From: DATGHS01 sp035307785 | GTDB taxonomy: Bacteria > Planctomycetota > Planctomycetia > Gemmatales > Gemmataceae | Assembly: GCA_035307785.1 (NCBI GenBank) | Contig: DATGHS010000217.1 | Span: 1-23,739 of the forward strand | Reading direction: 5' to 3' | DNA length: 23,739 nucleotides | Shown here: piece by piece, positions 6,850-15,200 of the stretch | Layout: the number at the start of each line of letters is the position of its first letter | How positions within the stretch are numbered: position 1 is the first letter of the stretch | Position numbers and translations under genes: made by a program | Notes under the pieces: model-generated | Seen by the model: only the letters and a program-made list of their open reading frames with translations | Databases searched by the model: none | What the model was told of the DNA's origin: nothing

Positions 6850-8037
6850 ATGCGACACATCATTTTTAGTTGCGCCGTCTTTTCGCTGGCCTTTTGCACA
6901 TTGTTGCCTCGCGTCCGCGCGGGCGAGCAAGACGCCGCCGTGGTCGAACAGGTGCGAAAGCTGGGCGGCCAAGCTGAGGTTTCCATTGCCGTCGATCTTT
7001 CCAACACGAAGATCAACGACGACGACTTGAAATCTCTTGTCGGTTCGACTTCGCTTCGATCGCTACGGTTGGACGACACTCGAATTACCGATGCGGGGCT
7101 GGCGAACCTCCAAAGCTTGCCGAAGCTCCAGGAACTGCACCTGCGCGGCACGCTGATCACCGACGCTGGGCTGGCCAGCTTGCGCAACATGCCACAGTTA
7201 GAGGTTCTCGATTTGTGCGGCACCCGCATTACTGATGCCGGCTTGGCGAACCTAGCCCATCTCAAGCAGCTGCGCTCACTTGATCTGACCAGCGTCAAAA
7301 TCACGGGAACCGGTTTGGCCTATCTCAAGGGCCTGCACCGGCTGGCCGAGTTGAACTTGTTATTCAGCACAATCGGCGACGAGGGCATGGCCCAAGTCCG
7401 CGAACTCACCACGCTGCGCGAGATTACTCTCAGTGGCGAAATGACCGACAAAGGGCTGATGATGCTCAAAGACATGCCGGCCCTGCGCAGCGTGAACTTT
7501 GGATTCACTTCGCGCGTCCACGAACGCACGGCGGCCGAGTTTCGGAAAGCGGCGCCGCGCGTGGACCTCGGTTCGCCGATTGAATGGGGCGACACGGCCG
7601 CGGAACAAGACAAGATTACGCAAATGAAGAAACAAGAAGCGCACCGCCAGGCCATCAACAAGCTCCGAAGTGAAAGCCCCACAGACATGCCGGTCGATGA
7701 CAAGACCCCGGGCAGCCCGGTAACGTGGGTGAGTTTCTACGGCAAGTATCTGGGCCGGCAAGGCGCCGCGAAATTAGCGTCGCTGAAGGATTTGCCGGAG
7801 TTGCGCCGCCTGGACCTGTGCGCCACCTATGTCGATGATGCAGCACTCGCGAACATCGAGAATTTGACCGAATTGCGCGAACTCGATTTGAGCATTACCT
7901 CGGTGAGCGATGCGGGCATGAAGCATCTCGAAAAGCTCACGAATCTTCGCAGCCTGGATTTGCGGCAAACGAAAGTGACCGATGCCGGCGTGGCGGAGCT
8001 GCGACAGGCGCTGCCGGGGGTCAGAATCTCGCGATGA
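6850..8037 (+). CDS. exported leucine-rich-repeat protein
   Basis: A 395-residue protein. Residues 1-24 (MRHIIFSCAVFSLAFCTLLPRVRAG) form a signal peptide, which fixes the start at 6850. Residues about 45-220 hold roughly seven 24-residue repeats of the type LxxLxLxxTxITDAGLAxL, for example LRSLRLDDTRITDAGLANL and LQELHLRGTLITDAGLASL. A charged, non-repeat linker follows (221-292, with AEQDKITQMKKQEAHRQAINKLR). A second LRR block runs 293-395 and the protein ends directly after the last repeat (ALPGVRISR). Ligand and function are unknown. It probably acts in the periplasm or on the cell surface. It converges with the HNH pseudogene 30 nt away. Confidence 0.9.
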   Translation: MRHIIFSCAVFSLAFCTLLPRVRAGEQDAAVVEQVRKLGGQAEVSIAVDLSNTKINDDDLKSLVGSTSLRSLRLDDTRITDAGLANLQSLPKLQELHLRGTLITDAGLASLRNMPQLEVLDLCGTRITDAGLANLAHLKQLRSLDLTSVKITGTGLAYLKGLHRLAELNLLFSTIGDEGMAQVRELTTLREITLSGEMTDKGLMMLKDMPALRSVNFGFTSRVHERTAAEFRKAAPRVDLGSPIEWGDTAAEQDKITQMKKQEAHRQAINKLRSESPTDMPVDDKTPGSPVTWVSFYGKYLGRQGAAKLASLKDLPELRRLDLCATYVDDAALANIENLTELRELDLSITSVSDAGMKHLEKLTNLRSLDLRQTKVTDAGVAELRQALPGVRISR

Positions 8038-8067
8038 GAGATGCGTATGGGTTTCGCGCGAAGTAAT

Positions 8068-8484
8068 TCAATGCGACAGCTTTGGTGGAAATAAACCTTC
8101 GTCAATTAGCTCGGCCCGCACCGCCACAAATTCTGGCGCATTCAGTTTCAGGACGGCAACGGTCACGCGGCCAATTGGAGTTCGACCGACCAATTCGGCG
8201 CCGTTCCAGTGAAAATGAGCGTGCCACTTATGCCGGCGCGGGTGATAGAGCGGCGTCAACTTTTTCGTCAAAGGGTCACGACCTGCGATGTTCGACCCCT
8301 TGTGACTATTGCAATGCAAACAGGATAGCGCTAGATTGCTCAGGACCGTTGGCCCGTTATGGTGTAAGGCGATGATATGGTCAATAGGAAAAACGACCGT
8401 TGGTTAAAGCCACTGCGGCACTCGGCAGTATTCGCAGAGATTTCCGGCACGCCGGCGAACAGCTTCGGCAAGCGACTCGTCCAT
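8068..8484 (-). pseudogene. HNH endonuclease gene interrupted by an in-frame stop
   Basis: From an ATG at 8484 the frame reads MDESLAEAVRRRAGNLCEYC, then RVPQWL, then TAA at 8404-8406. The same frame continues as PTVVFPIDHIIALHHNG, TVLSNLALSCLHCNSHKGSN and a typical C-terminus (GRTPIGRVTVAVLKLNAPEFVAVRAEL) to a TGA at 8068-8070. Both zinc knuckles (CEYC, CLHC) and the HNH core (DH...N...H) are intact. A single change, such as CAA to TAA, is the simplest explanation. No frameshift is needed. Intact length would be 138 residues. The post-stop part could start at a TTG (8319) but would lack the first knuckle and the DH. It lies 15 nt after the 93-aa gene, as an operon partner. A base-call error is also possible. 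Confidence 0.85.
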
Positions 8485-8499
8485 GTGCGATTCGTCGAA

Positions 8500-8781
8500 T
8501 TACCTTTTCTTAAGCGCCTTTCTAGCGCGGGAGTGAAGCAAGGCGAGCAGGTGTCCCACTTTGACAAAGCTCATCAGTTCTTCGTGTTCGTCTGCTGCTA
8601 AATGGCCGGCCTGATTGCGCTCCGCGAGTTCAGCCATGCGGTGCTGATCGTCGGAATCAAAACCAAGAGTCAAAATGTAGCGAGCAAGGCTGGGGGAAAG
8701 CTTTGCACGTCCATTTTCCAAAAGCCGTGCAAAAATTCCGATCTCGCTTCGTCGATCTTTGGTCGTTGTTAGCGTTGCCAT
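8500..8781 (-). CDS. conserved 93-aa protein, partner of HNH nuclease
   Basis: A small, mostly helical, charged protein (DRRSEIGIFARLLENGRAKL, LARYILTLGF, AELAERNQAGHL, LLALLHSRARKALKKR) without membrane segments or cysteines. From memory, proteins of this type recur in Planctomycetes and some other bacteria directly upstream of a small HNH nuclease. Here the HNH reading frame starts 15 nt after this gene's stop. The function is not established. A regulator or nuclease partner is conceivable but unproven. No clear Shine-Dalgarno sequence precedes the ATG at 8781. The gene itself is intact although its neighbour is broken. Confidence 0.8.
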   Translation of the reverse strand: MATLTTTKDRRSEIGIFARLLENGRAKLSPSLARYILTLGFDSDDQHRMAELAERNQAGHLAADEHEELMSFVKVGHLLALLHSRARKALKKR

Positions 8782-8844
8782 GAATTCAATCTAACAGGAG
8801 TGGCGGATTATTGCAGGTCACTTGCTGGCGCTAGGGGCGCCGGT

Positions 8845-9861
8845 TCACCACCGTATCACGGCAGTGCCCCAGGCGAGACCGGCGCCGAAACCGCTGAGGC
8901 AGAGCAGTTGACCTTCCTTCAACCGGCCTTCCTGGATGGCCTCGTCGAGGGCGAGGGGAATGCTGCCGGCCGAGGTGTTGCCGTAGCGGTCGAGATTGTT
9001 GAAGACCTTGTTGCGGTCGATGTGGAGGACGTCGATAGCCGCGTTGATGATGCGGATGTTGGCCTGGTGCGGAATGTAGAGATCGACGTCTTCAGGCTTC
9101 AAGTTGCTGGCAGTCAGCACATCTTTGATCGTGTCGGTGAGGATGTTCGTGGCCCAGCGGAAGACGGCCCGGCCGTCCATGTACATAAATTGCTTGTCTA
9201 GGTTCTCGGCGTTGGGCGGACAGCGGCTGCCGCAGACGGGGCGCGAGAGCAGGTCGCCGCCGGAGCCGTCGGCCCCCAGGCTATAGCTGAGGATGCCCTG
9301 ATCGGGCCGGCCACGGGTAAGGAGGACCGCGCCGCCGCCGTCGCCGAAAAGCGGATAGGTCTTGATGTCGGTCGGGTTCATGATGCGCGAGTTGCAATCG
9401 GCACCGATGATAAGGGCCAAATCGCTGGCGCCGCTGAGCACATAGGCCGCGCCCGTGATCAAAGCGTACATGAAGCCGGCGCACGCCGCTTCCACTTCAA
9501 TGGCCGGGCAACAGAGCTTCATCCGGTCTTGCACGAGGCATGCGGTCGACGGGAACGACATATCCGGCGTGAAGGTGGCCACCACGCAGAGGTCGATCAG
9601 TTTCGGATCGATCCTGGCCGATTCCACGCAGCGCTGGGCGGCTTCCACACAGATGTCACTCGTGGCCTGGTGCGGCAAAGCATGACGGCGTTCCTTGATC
9701 CCCGTGCGCTTGAAGATCCAATCCGAGTCGAAGCCGAGCCGGGCATGCAGGTGGTCGTTGGTTACCACCGAGTCGGGCACATAGCTGCCGGTGCCAATGA
9801 TGCGCAGACCCATTAACGTGCGGCACTTGGGGCGTGAAGAGGCGGAACGTTCTGGGTTCAT
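8845..9861 (-). CDS. fabH: beta-ketoacyl-ACP synthase III
   Basis: A 338-residue thiolase-fold enzyme that condenses acetyl-CoA with malonyl-ACP to start fatty-acid synthesis. The catalytic triad is visible: C127 in EVEAACAGFMYAL, H265 in YIPHQANIRI and N295 in DRYGNTSAGS. GDGGGAVLL and the C-terminal GFGAGLAWGTAVIRW also fit the family. The start at 9861 has AAGG about 9 nt upstream. An internal ATG at 9813 (MGLRIIGTGSYVPD) gives the textbook N-terminus but has no Shine-Dalgarno sequence, so the first 16 residues are uncertain. No other fatty-acid genes are adjacent, so it appears to be a single-gene unit divergent from the ABC group. Confidence 0.95.
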   Translation of the reverse strand: MNPERSASSRPKCRTLMGLRIIGTGSYVPDSVVTNDHLHARLGFDSDWIFKRTGIKERRHALPHQATSDICVEAAQRCVESARIDPKLIDLCVVATFTPDMSFPSTACLVQDRMKLCCPAIEVEAACAGFMYALITGAAYVLSGASDLALIIGADCNSRIMNPTDIKTYPLFGDGGGAVLLTRGRPDQGILSYSLGADGSGGDLLSRPVCGSRCPPNAENLDKQFMYMDGRAVFRWATNILTDTIKDVLTASNLKPEDVDLYIPHQANIRIINAAIDVLHIDRNKVFNNLDRYGNTSAGSIPLALDEAIQEGRLKEGQLLCLSGFGAGLAWGTAVIRW

Positions 9862-10106
9862 AAGACGAACCTTTTGCCGGCAAAGCCGATGGGGGAACCG
9901 GGCAACTGCTGGCTTTTATATATTCGTGCGCAATACCGGACCATTCGCGCTAATGATGGAGTGGGCATCTTAGGCAGGGCAGGGCTTCTCCACAATGGCA
10001 AAATTCGTAAAGCAGACTGCGAACGAATCCGGCGTGGGCGGCGTAGGAAGAAGAACCTGCCGCAAAGCCGGGTTTTCGCTATTTTACCGCACTCGCAGGG
10101 TTCCCC
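9862..10106. promoter_or_regulatory. divergent intergenic region fabH / ABC group
   Basis: This 245-nt gap must carry promoters for fabH (minus) and the ABC operon (plus). Open frames crossing it are shadows. No palindrome or confident promoter hexamers were found, which sets it apart from most other gaps in the window. Confidence 0.35.
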
Positions 10107-11072
10107 ATGGCTGCCGATGTCATCGTCAAAACCCAGAATCTCACCAAGGTTTATCGCGACTTCTGGGGCCGGCGCAAGAAGACCGCCCTCCGCGCGCTGA
10201 ATCTCGAAATCAACCGCGGCGAAATCTTTGGCCTGCTCGGTCCGAACGGCTCGGGCAAGACCACCACGATCAAACTGCTGCTCGGCCTGCTGTTCCCCAC
10301 CGAAGGCGATGCCTTTGTCTTCGGCGAGCCGGCAATTCAGGTCAACAAGAACGAAAAGATCGGCTACTTGCCGGAAGAGTCTTATCTGTATCGCTTTCTC
10401 AATGCCGAAGAGACGCTCGATTTCTACGGCCGGCTTTTCAACATGTCGCCCGATAAGCGCCGCAAGCGCTCGGCCGAACTCATTGAAATGGTTGGCCTCG
10501 TACACGATAAGAAGCGCGTGCTCAAGGAATACTCGAAAGGCATGCGGCAGCGCATTGGCCTGGCACAAGCGCTCATCAACGATCCGCAGTTAATCATCCT
10601 CGATGAGCCGACTTCCGGCCTCGATCCGTTGGGTACGCGCTGGATGAAAGACCTGATCCTCGACTTGCGCAAACAAGGCAAAACGGTGCTCATGTGCAGC
10701 CATCGACTCGACGACGTGCAGGACGTGTGCGACCGCATTGCCATTCTTTACGACGGCGAATTGCAAGAACTCGGTGAAGTGAAGACACTGCTCGAAGATG
10801 CCGTGCGGTTGGAAGTGCGGGCCAAAGGCGTGCGGATCACACCCGAGTTACGAGCGGAACTGGAAGCGCTGTTGAAGAAGTACGGGGGGCAGATGGAAAG
10901 TCTGGGCCACCCGACGACCACGCTGGAAGACCTGTTCCTGCACATCGTGGAAGAGAGCAAGCGGCGGCCGGGCCGGCGCTATCTGCCGCCGGTCGAACGA
11001 TCTGGTAAGGCGGGTGGCGAACTCATCGCGCAAGAGAAATCGACCAACATTCAGGCCGCCCCGCGGCAATGA
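10107..11072 (+). CDS. ABC transporter ATP-binding protein
   Basis: A 321-residue nucleotide-binding subunit. Walker A is GPNGSGKT (45-52), the signature is YSKGMRQR (142-149), Walker B is LIILDE (162-167) and the switch histidine is H199 in MCSHRLDD. The C-terminal 110 residues after the ATPase core are an accessory region of the type found in ABC-2 exporters, ending in LEDLFLHIVEES. It drives export with the permease encoded 57 nt downstream. The start ATG at 10107 has AGGG about 8 nt upstream. The substrate is unknown. Confidence 0.95.
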   Translation: MAADVIVKTQNLTKVYRDFWGRRKKTALRALNLEINRGEIFGLLGPNGSGKTTTIKLLLGLLFPTEGDAFVFGEPAIQVNKNEKIGYLPEESYLYRFLNAEETLDFYGRLFNMSPDKRRKRSAELIEMVGLVHDKKRVLKEYSKGMRQRIGLAQALINDPQLIILDEPTSGLDPLGTRWMKDLILDLRKQGKTVLMCSHRLDDVQDVCDRIAILYDGELQELGEVKTLLEDAVRLEVRAKGVRITPELRAELEALLKKYGGQMESLGHPTTTLEDLFLHIVEESKRRPGRRYLPPVERSGKAGGELIAQEKSTNIQAAPRQ

Positions 11073-11077
11073 TTGTC

Positions 11078-11098
11078 GGGCACGTTGAAAACGTGCCC
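11078..11098. repeat. intercistronic hairpin, family D
   Basis: A perfect 9-bp stem (GGGCACGTT / AACGTGCCC) with a 3-nt GAA centre, so a UGAAA-type pentaloop is likely if the last pair opens. It begins 5 nt after the ATPase stop and ends 31 nt before the permease ATG. No T-run follows. The longest frame would translate it from a TTG at 11073, which I reject as a start. Confidence 0.8.
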
Positions 11099-11129
11099 CA
11101 CGAATAATCAACGAGGGATTCGCAACGTG

Positions 11130-13094
11130 ATGTCGTTTGCTCCGTTATTCGGCAGCCTGGTCATCGAAGAAGCGCCGCTGCAATATTCGCACTTTCTGGA
11201 CTATCTTCAAGATTTCTGCCAGGATGCCGGTGGGTTTGCGCTGCTGGGGCTCTCCTTCTGGCTAATCGTAACGGTGGCGCGCGCATTCTCGCCCGAAGGC
11301 CGGGGCCGGCGCACCACAATTCCCTTTTCCATTCTCCTCGTCGTAGTGGCTTCGCTTGCGTTGTATGCCGTCGGCGGGCTCGGCATCCTACGGGACGTAA
11401 GCGCGGAGCGCCCCGTGAGTATGGCAACACCGTTCGCCGAGAGCCGGTGGTGGAACTTCTTCCTGACCGCCGGCGGCGCCGTGGCTCTGTTGGGCGTCTT
11501 CGTGCCGTTTTTCCGCGACTGCTTCAAGCTGCGTTTTCGCCGCATCTGGGCGCTCGCCCGGCTAAGCTTCATCGAAGCTATGCGCAATCGCATTTTGCTT
11601 GGCTTCTTCGCGCTCTTGATTCCGTTTCTGTTTCCTTCGAAGTGGTTCATCCCCAGCAAACCGGAAGCGGAATTGCTCGACACCATTGACCTGTTGCACA
11701 CGGTTGCCAACATCATTCTTCTGCCGGCTGCCTGCCTGATCGCCGCCTTCGGCATCCCGACCGATATCCGCAATCAGACCATTCACACAGTGGTCACGAA
11801 GCCGGTCGAAAAATTCGAGATTGCGCTGGGCAGGTTCCTGGGCTATCTGGGATTGACCTCGATGGTGTTGCTCGTGTTCATGGGCTTCAGTTTTCTGATC
11901 ATTGCGCTCACGCCGATCGACGACGACGCGCGTGAGGAAAGCTACCATGCGCGCGTGCCGGTGTTCGGCGAGCTATCGTTCCAGGGGCCGCGTAATACGG
12001 CGTACACGGGCGAATCGGTCGGGCGCGAATGGGACTACCGCAAATACATGCCAGGCGGACCGAACAGCCCCTATCGGGCGATTTGGTCGTTTCCCGATCT
12101 CGACTCGGCACTGGAAAAGCAAAAAGCCGCGAAGTGTGAGTTCTATTTCGACATCTTCCGCACGATCAAGGGGGACGAAAACAAGGGCGTTTTCTGTACC
12201 TTCTTTGTTTACGCCTGGCAGAGCGGGCAAGACGAAGAGAAGCTGAACGAAGCCGCTCAGGCCTTTCGCGAAAAGACGCGCGGCTTGTCACCAAACGCCA
12301 ATCCCGATAGCCCGAAGGAAAATGAGCGCCGAGACTGGGAAGCGATTGACAAGATCGCCGGCGACCTTGGCTATTACGAATTCCGTGGCAAGGAAATCGC
12401 CGACTACCATACGCAATTCGTTTACATTCCGAGCAGCGTGATCCGCAAGGCGCGGGAAGGCAAGGCCCCGGACCGCGTGATCGGCGGGCGCAAGCTCGCG
12501 CCGCGCTTGACGGTTGCGGTTCGCTGCGACAGTCGTTCGCAATTCCTGGGCGTGGCCAAACCGGACCTGTATCTTCAGGCTGCCGACCAGCCATTCTGGC
12601 TAAACTACGCCAAGGGTTGGTTCGGCGTGTTCCTGCGGCTAAGCATTGTGGTGGGCATTGCGGTGACTTGCAGTACCTATCTCAACGGCGTGGTGACCTT
12701 GCTGGTTTCCGGATTCCTGGTGACGGTCGGCTTCCTTCGCTGGTTCCTGCTGGGTATCGCCGTGATGTCGTTTGCGGAATCCGGCACGCCGGGGCCGACA
12801 GAATCATTCCGCAAACTGGTCGCCAACGAGGCGCTCGCAGCCCCGGTGGATGCGTCGAGCCCCACGCAGCAGGTGACCCAGGCCATGGATGTGACGTTCC
12901 AGTGGTTCCTGCGCCGCGTCTTCAACATCATTCCGAACATGGAGCGCCTGAGCTGGGAGCAATATGTCGCAAAGGGATTCAACATCCCGCTGGAAGACAT
13001 GAGTTTGAATTTCCTGTTTGTGCTGGCATATCTGGGCATGTGGGCCGTATTGGGCCATTACTTGATCAAATGGCGGGAAGTAGCAACATGGTGA
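11130..13094 (+). CDS. ABC-2 type permease with large extracytoplasmic insert
   Basis: A 654-residue membrane subunit with about nine predicted helices, near residues 34-52, 66-83, 111-128, 155-170, 192-209, 236-260, 496-515, 520-548 and 626-645. Between helices six and seven lies a hydrophilic domain of about 235 residues (261-495), likely outside the cytoplasmic membrane. HTVVTKPVEKFEIALGRFLG (219-238) is characteristic of ABC-2/NosY-type permeases. The frame starts earlier at a TTG inside the hairpin, but the ATG at 11130, with AGGGA upstream, is preferred. The 51-nt gap to the next gene holds a family A palindrome. It is an exporter or envelope-remodelling subunit with unknown substrate. 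Confidence 0.88.
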   Translation: MSFAPLFGSLVIEEAPLQYSHFLDYLQDFCQDAGGFALLGLSFWLIVTVARAFSPEGRGRRTTIPFSILLVVVASLALYAVGGLGILRDVSAERPVSMATPFAESRWWNFFLTAGGAVALLGVFVPFFRDCFKLRFRRIWALARLSFIEAMRNRILLGFFALLIPFLFPSKWFIPSKPEAELLDTIDLLHTVANIILLPAACLIAAFGIPTDIRNQTIHTVVTKPVEKFEIALGRFLGYLGLTSMVLLVFMGFSFLIIALTPIDDDAREESYHARVPVFGELSFQGPRNTAYTGESVGREWDYRKYMPGGPNSPYRAIWSFPDLDSALEKQKAAKCEFYFDIFRTIKGDENKGVFCTFFVYAWQSGQDEEKLNEAAQAFREKTRGLSPNANPDSPKENERRDWEAIDKIAGDLGYYEFRGKEIADYHTQFVYIPSSVIRKAREGKAPDRVIGGRKLAPRLTVAVRCDSRSQFLGVAKPDLYLQAADQPFWLNYAKGWFGVFLRLSIVVGIAVTCSTYLNGVVTLLVSGFLVTVGFLRWFLLGIAVMSFAESGTPGPTESFRKLVANEALAAPVDASSPTQQVTQAMDVTFQWFLRRVFNIIPNMERLSWEQYVAKGFNIPLEDMSLNFLFVLAYLGMWAVLGHYLIKWREVATW

Positions 13095-13098
13095 CGAT

Positions 13099-13124
13099 AG
13101 CCCAGGGACTTCCGTCCCTGGGCT
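13099..13124. repeat. intercistronic palindrome, family A copy 2
   Basis: A perfect 11-bp stem (AGCCCAGGGAC / GTCCCTGGGCT) with a TTCC loop on the plus strand. It starts 4 nt after the permease stop and ends 21 nt before the next ATG. In mRNA the loop is C(UUCC)G, the opposite orientation to the other two copies. Confidence 0.9.
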
Positions 13125-13145
13125 TTGGCTTCGCCGGAGATTGGA

Positions 13146-15191
13146 ATGAAGACAAGCAGCGAATTACAGCGACAGTCGGTAATCCGGAAGGCCAGCTACT
13201 TCGGCTTGATTCTGGTGCTATTTACCGTGATGACATTCTCCGGCAAGTTCGTGAGCTTGCTGCGCGGCGGACAACCTTCCACCTGGACCATTTCCCATCA
13301 AGCCGATCGGCTGCAATTAAGCGAACTGTCGCAAGGTCAGGCGGACCTGGCCGGTTCGACCGTACGTCTTACGCTCACCGGCACACGCGGCTTCGCGATC
13401 TGCGCGGTTTGGATTTTGACAATGGAAGCGCAAAAGCGCCACGAATGGAACCGGGTGGAAACGCTCACCCTCTCGGTCACGAAGCTGCAGCCGCACTTCC
13501 TGACGCCATGGCTCTATCAAAGTTGGAACCTGAGCTACAACGTTTCCGTGGAATCGGATCGAGTGCGCGACAAGTTTTTTTACATCAGCAAGGGCATCAA
13601 CTTGCTGGCCGAAGGCGAAAAGCTGAATCGCGGCCACGGCGTGGCCGCGGACGGCGCCGAGTATGAAGTCGGCAATCCCGACATGCGGTTCTGGATTGGC
13701 TTTTATTACATGAACAAGTTCGGTGTCAGCGACGAAGCGATCACGCTGAAATCGCTGTTGCAGATGAGTTCGATCAAGCCGTCCGAGCGCACGGGATTTC
13801 GGACCGACGGCAAAGTTGACGCGGAGAAGTTCAAGAATTTCGTCAAGCAGCACCCGCAACTTTGCCGGCGCCTGCGCGATCAGCTGCGCTGCAGCAAGCC
13901 GGATGACTTAGTCGATTTCTTGGAAGATAACTCGAAGCTGCCCACCCGCTTCGAAGAGCGCGACGGGAAATGGGAACGCAAGCGGAACTCGCTGGACCAA
14001 TTCCCGGTAGTGCCCGATGCGCCGGTCACCATGGAGCGCATTTCGCCGTACAAGGACTTCGATGATCATGTCGATTATTTCTTGATTGCCTGGGCGTGGC
14101 ACCGATTTGCCCAGGAACCGTTGCCGCCGTACGTGCGCGGTAAGCCGTCCTTCGGGGTGCCGCCGGACTATGACAAATTCCGCTATCGCCTTCCCCGCCA
14201 GCCGGTGTCGATCATCTTTCGCCAGTATCCGCCGCGTTGCCAGACCGGCATTGCCGAGCGCTTGCAGAAAGAAGGCTGGTTCGACGACCAGGGTTGGGCC
14301 GTGGATGAGGGCCGTTTGACCGACCGCTGGTTCCCCGACGAACGTGTGGTGGCCGGGGCGGACCGTGTCAATTCCTCGTTGGAAGAATGGCGACGCGCCT
14401 ACGAAGACTGGAAGAACCACGGCGAAGAGCATGGCTTGAACCTGCCGTCCGAAAAGCGCGACAATTTGAAGAAGGAAGCGCAATTATTCCGGAACAAGTA
14501 TGGCTTGGAAGAATTCATGCTGCCGCGCGAGGAGATTGTGCTGGACCAACTCACTCCGGAAATGCAAAGAAGCTATGACGCGCACATGCAGTTAATGTAT
14601 TTGAGTCAGAACCTGATGCTAACCAACTTCAGTCACTTCCTCTATCAAGCCGAGGGCGAGAGCGACCCGCGTATCGTGGAAGTGCGCAAGTTGCTGTTCC
14701 AGGCGGAGGCCGAACGAAAAACGGGCAACCCGGAATCGGCGATCCGTCTGTATGAACAGGCGTTTTCGAAGTTGACCGGAGACAAGATCGCCGGCACGCG
14801 CGGATTGTTGGAGCTATATTCAAGCTTCCGTAATGACCAGCATATTCAAGAAGATCTGTACGAGAAACAGATTACGTACCTCGGCTTGCTGTACGATCAA
14901 CGTGGGCCGACCGTCCGCTCGGCCATGACGGCATGCGGCTTGTTTAACTGCGTAATGCCATATTCGCCGGAAGGAGCCGTGAGCGCTTGCCTTTATCAGT
15001 ACTCCACCCGCCACCGGGAATTGCCGAATCCATTCCTCGGCCCGCTCGACGGCTCCGATTCGACGGGGCAACCGTGGGTTCCGGAAACGGTCGCCAACGG
15101 CGTGCGAACGCGACTGGGGTTAATGAGTCCGGCGCCGCCCCCGAGTATGCCGGCGAAGTTGCCCACGGGCTCGACCTCATCGATAAATTGA
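13146..15191 (+). CDS. uncharacterised membrane-anchored protein of ABC group
   Basis: A 681-residue protein. The start is the ATG at 13146, preceded by GGAGATTGG, not the upstream TTG in the open frame. A membrane segment lies at about 17-39 (SYFGLILVLFTVMTFSGKF) and a weaker hydrophobic stretch at about 80-94 (FAICAVWILTM). Residues about 110-200 (KLQPHFLTPWLYQSWNLSYN, then a GINLLAEGEKLNRG segment) resemble helical-repeat (TPR-like) proteins in which a WxxxAWNLxYN segment precedes a GIxLLxxG segment. A TPR-like helix pair lies at 520-540 (RKTGNPESAIRLYEQAF). The tail is Pro/Ser rich. The family is not recognised. Its place between an ABC-2 permease and a deacetylase suggests an envelope-facing partner of the transporter. 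Confidence 0.8.
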   Translation: MKTSSELQRQSVIRKASYFGLILVLFTVMTFSGKFVSLLRGGQPSTWTISHQADRLQLSELSQGQADLAGSTVRLTLTGTRGFAICAVWILTMEAQKRHEWNRVETLTLSVTKLQPHFLTPWLYQSWNLSYNVSVESDRVRDKFFYISKGINLLAEGEKLNRGHGVAADGAEYEVGNPDMRFWIGFYYMNKFGVSDEAITLKSLLQMSSIKPSERTGFRTDGKVDAEKFKNFVKQHPQLCRRLRDQLRCSKPDDLVDFLEDNSKLPTRFEERDGKWERKRNSLDQFPVVPDAPVTMERISPYKDFDDHVDYFLIAWAWHRFAQEPLPPYVRGKPSFGVPPDYDKFRYRLPRQPVSIIFRQYPPRCQTGIAERLQKEGWFDDQGWAVDEGRLTDRWFPDERVVAGADRVNSSLEEWRRAYEDWKNHGEEHGLNLPSEKRDNLKKEAQLFRNKYGLEEFMLPREEIVLDQLTPEMQRSYDAHMQLMYLSQNLMLTNFSHFLYQAEGESDPRIVEVRKLLFQAEAERKTGNPESAIRLYEQAFSKLTGDKIAGTRGLLELYSSFRNDQHIQEDLYEKQITYLGLLYDQRGPTVRSAMTACGLFNCVMPYSPEGAVSACLYQYSTRHRELPNPFLGPLDGSDSTGQPWVPETVANGVRTRLGLMSPAPPPSMPAKLPTGSTSSIN

Positions 15192-15200
15192 GCGCCGACC

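Noticed and set aside
8068..8319. A separate 83-aa gene starting at TTG
   Set aside because: It lacks the first zinc knuckle and the DH of the HNH core, which lie upstream in the same frame beyond the stop codon, so it is the tail of the broken gene.
12617..13666. A 349-codon plus-strand frame overlapping the permease and the 681-aa gene
   Set aside because: It is out of frame with both genes and has no membrane or domain pattern of its own.
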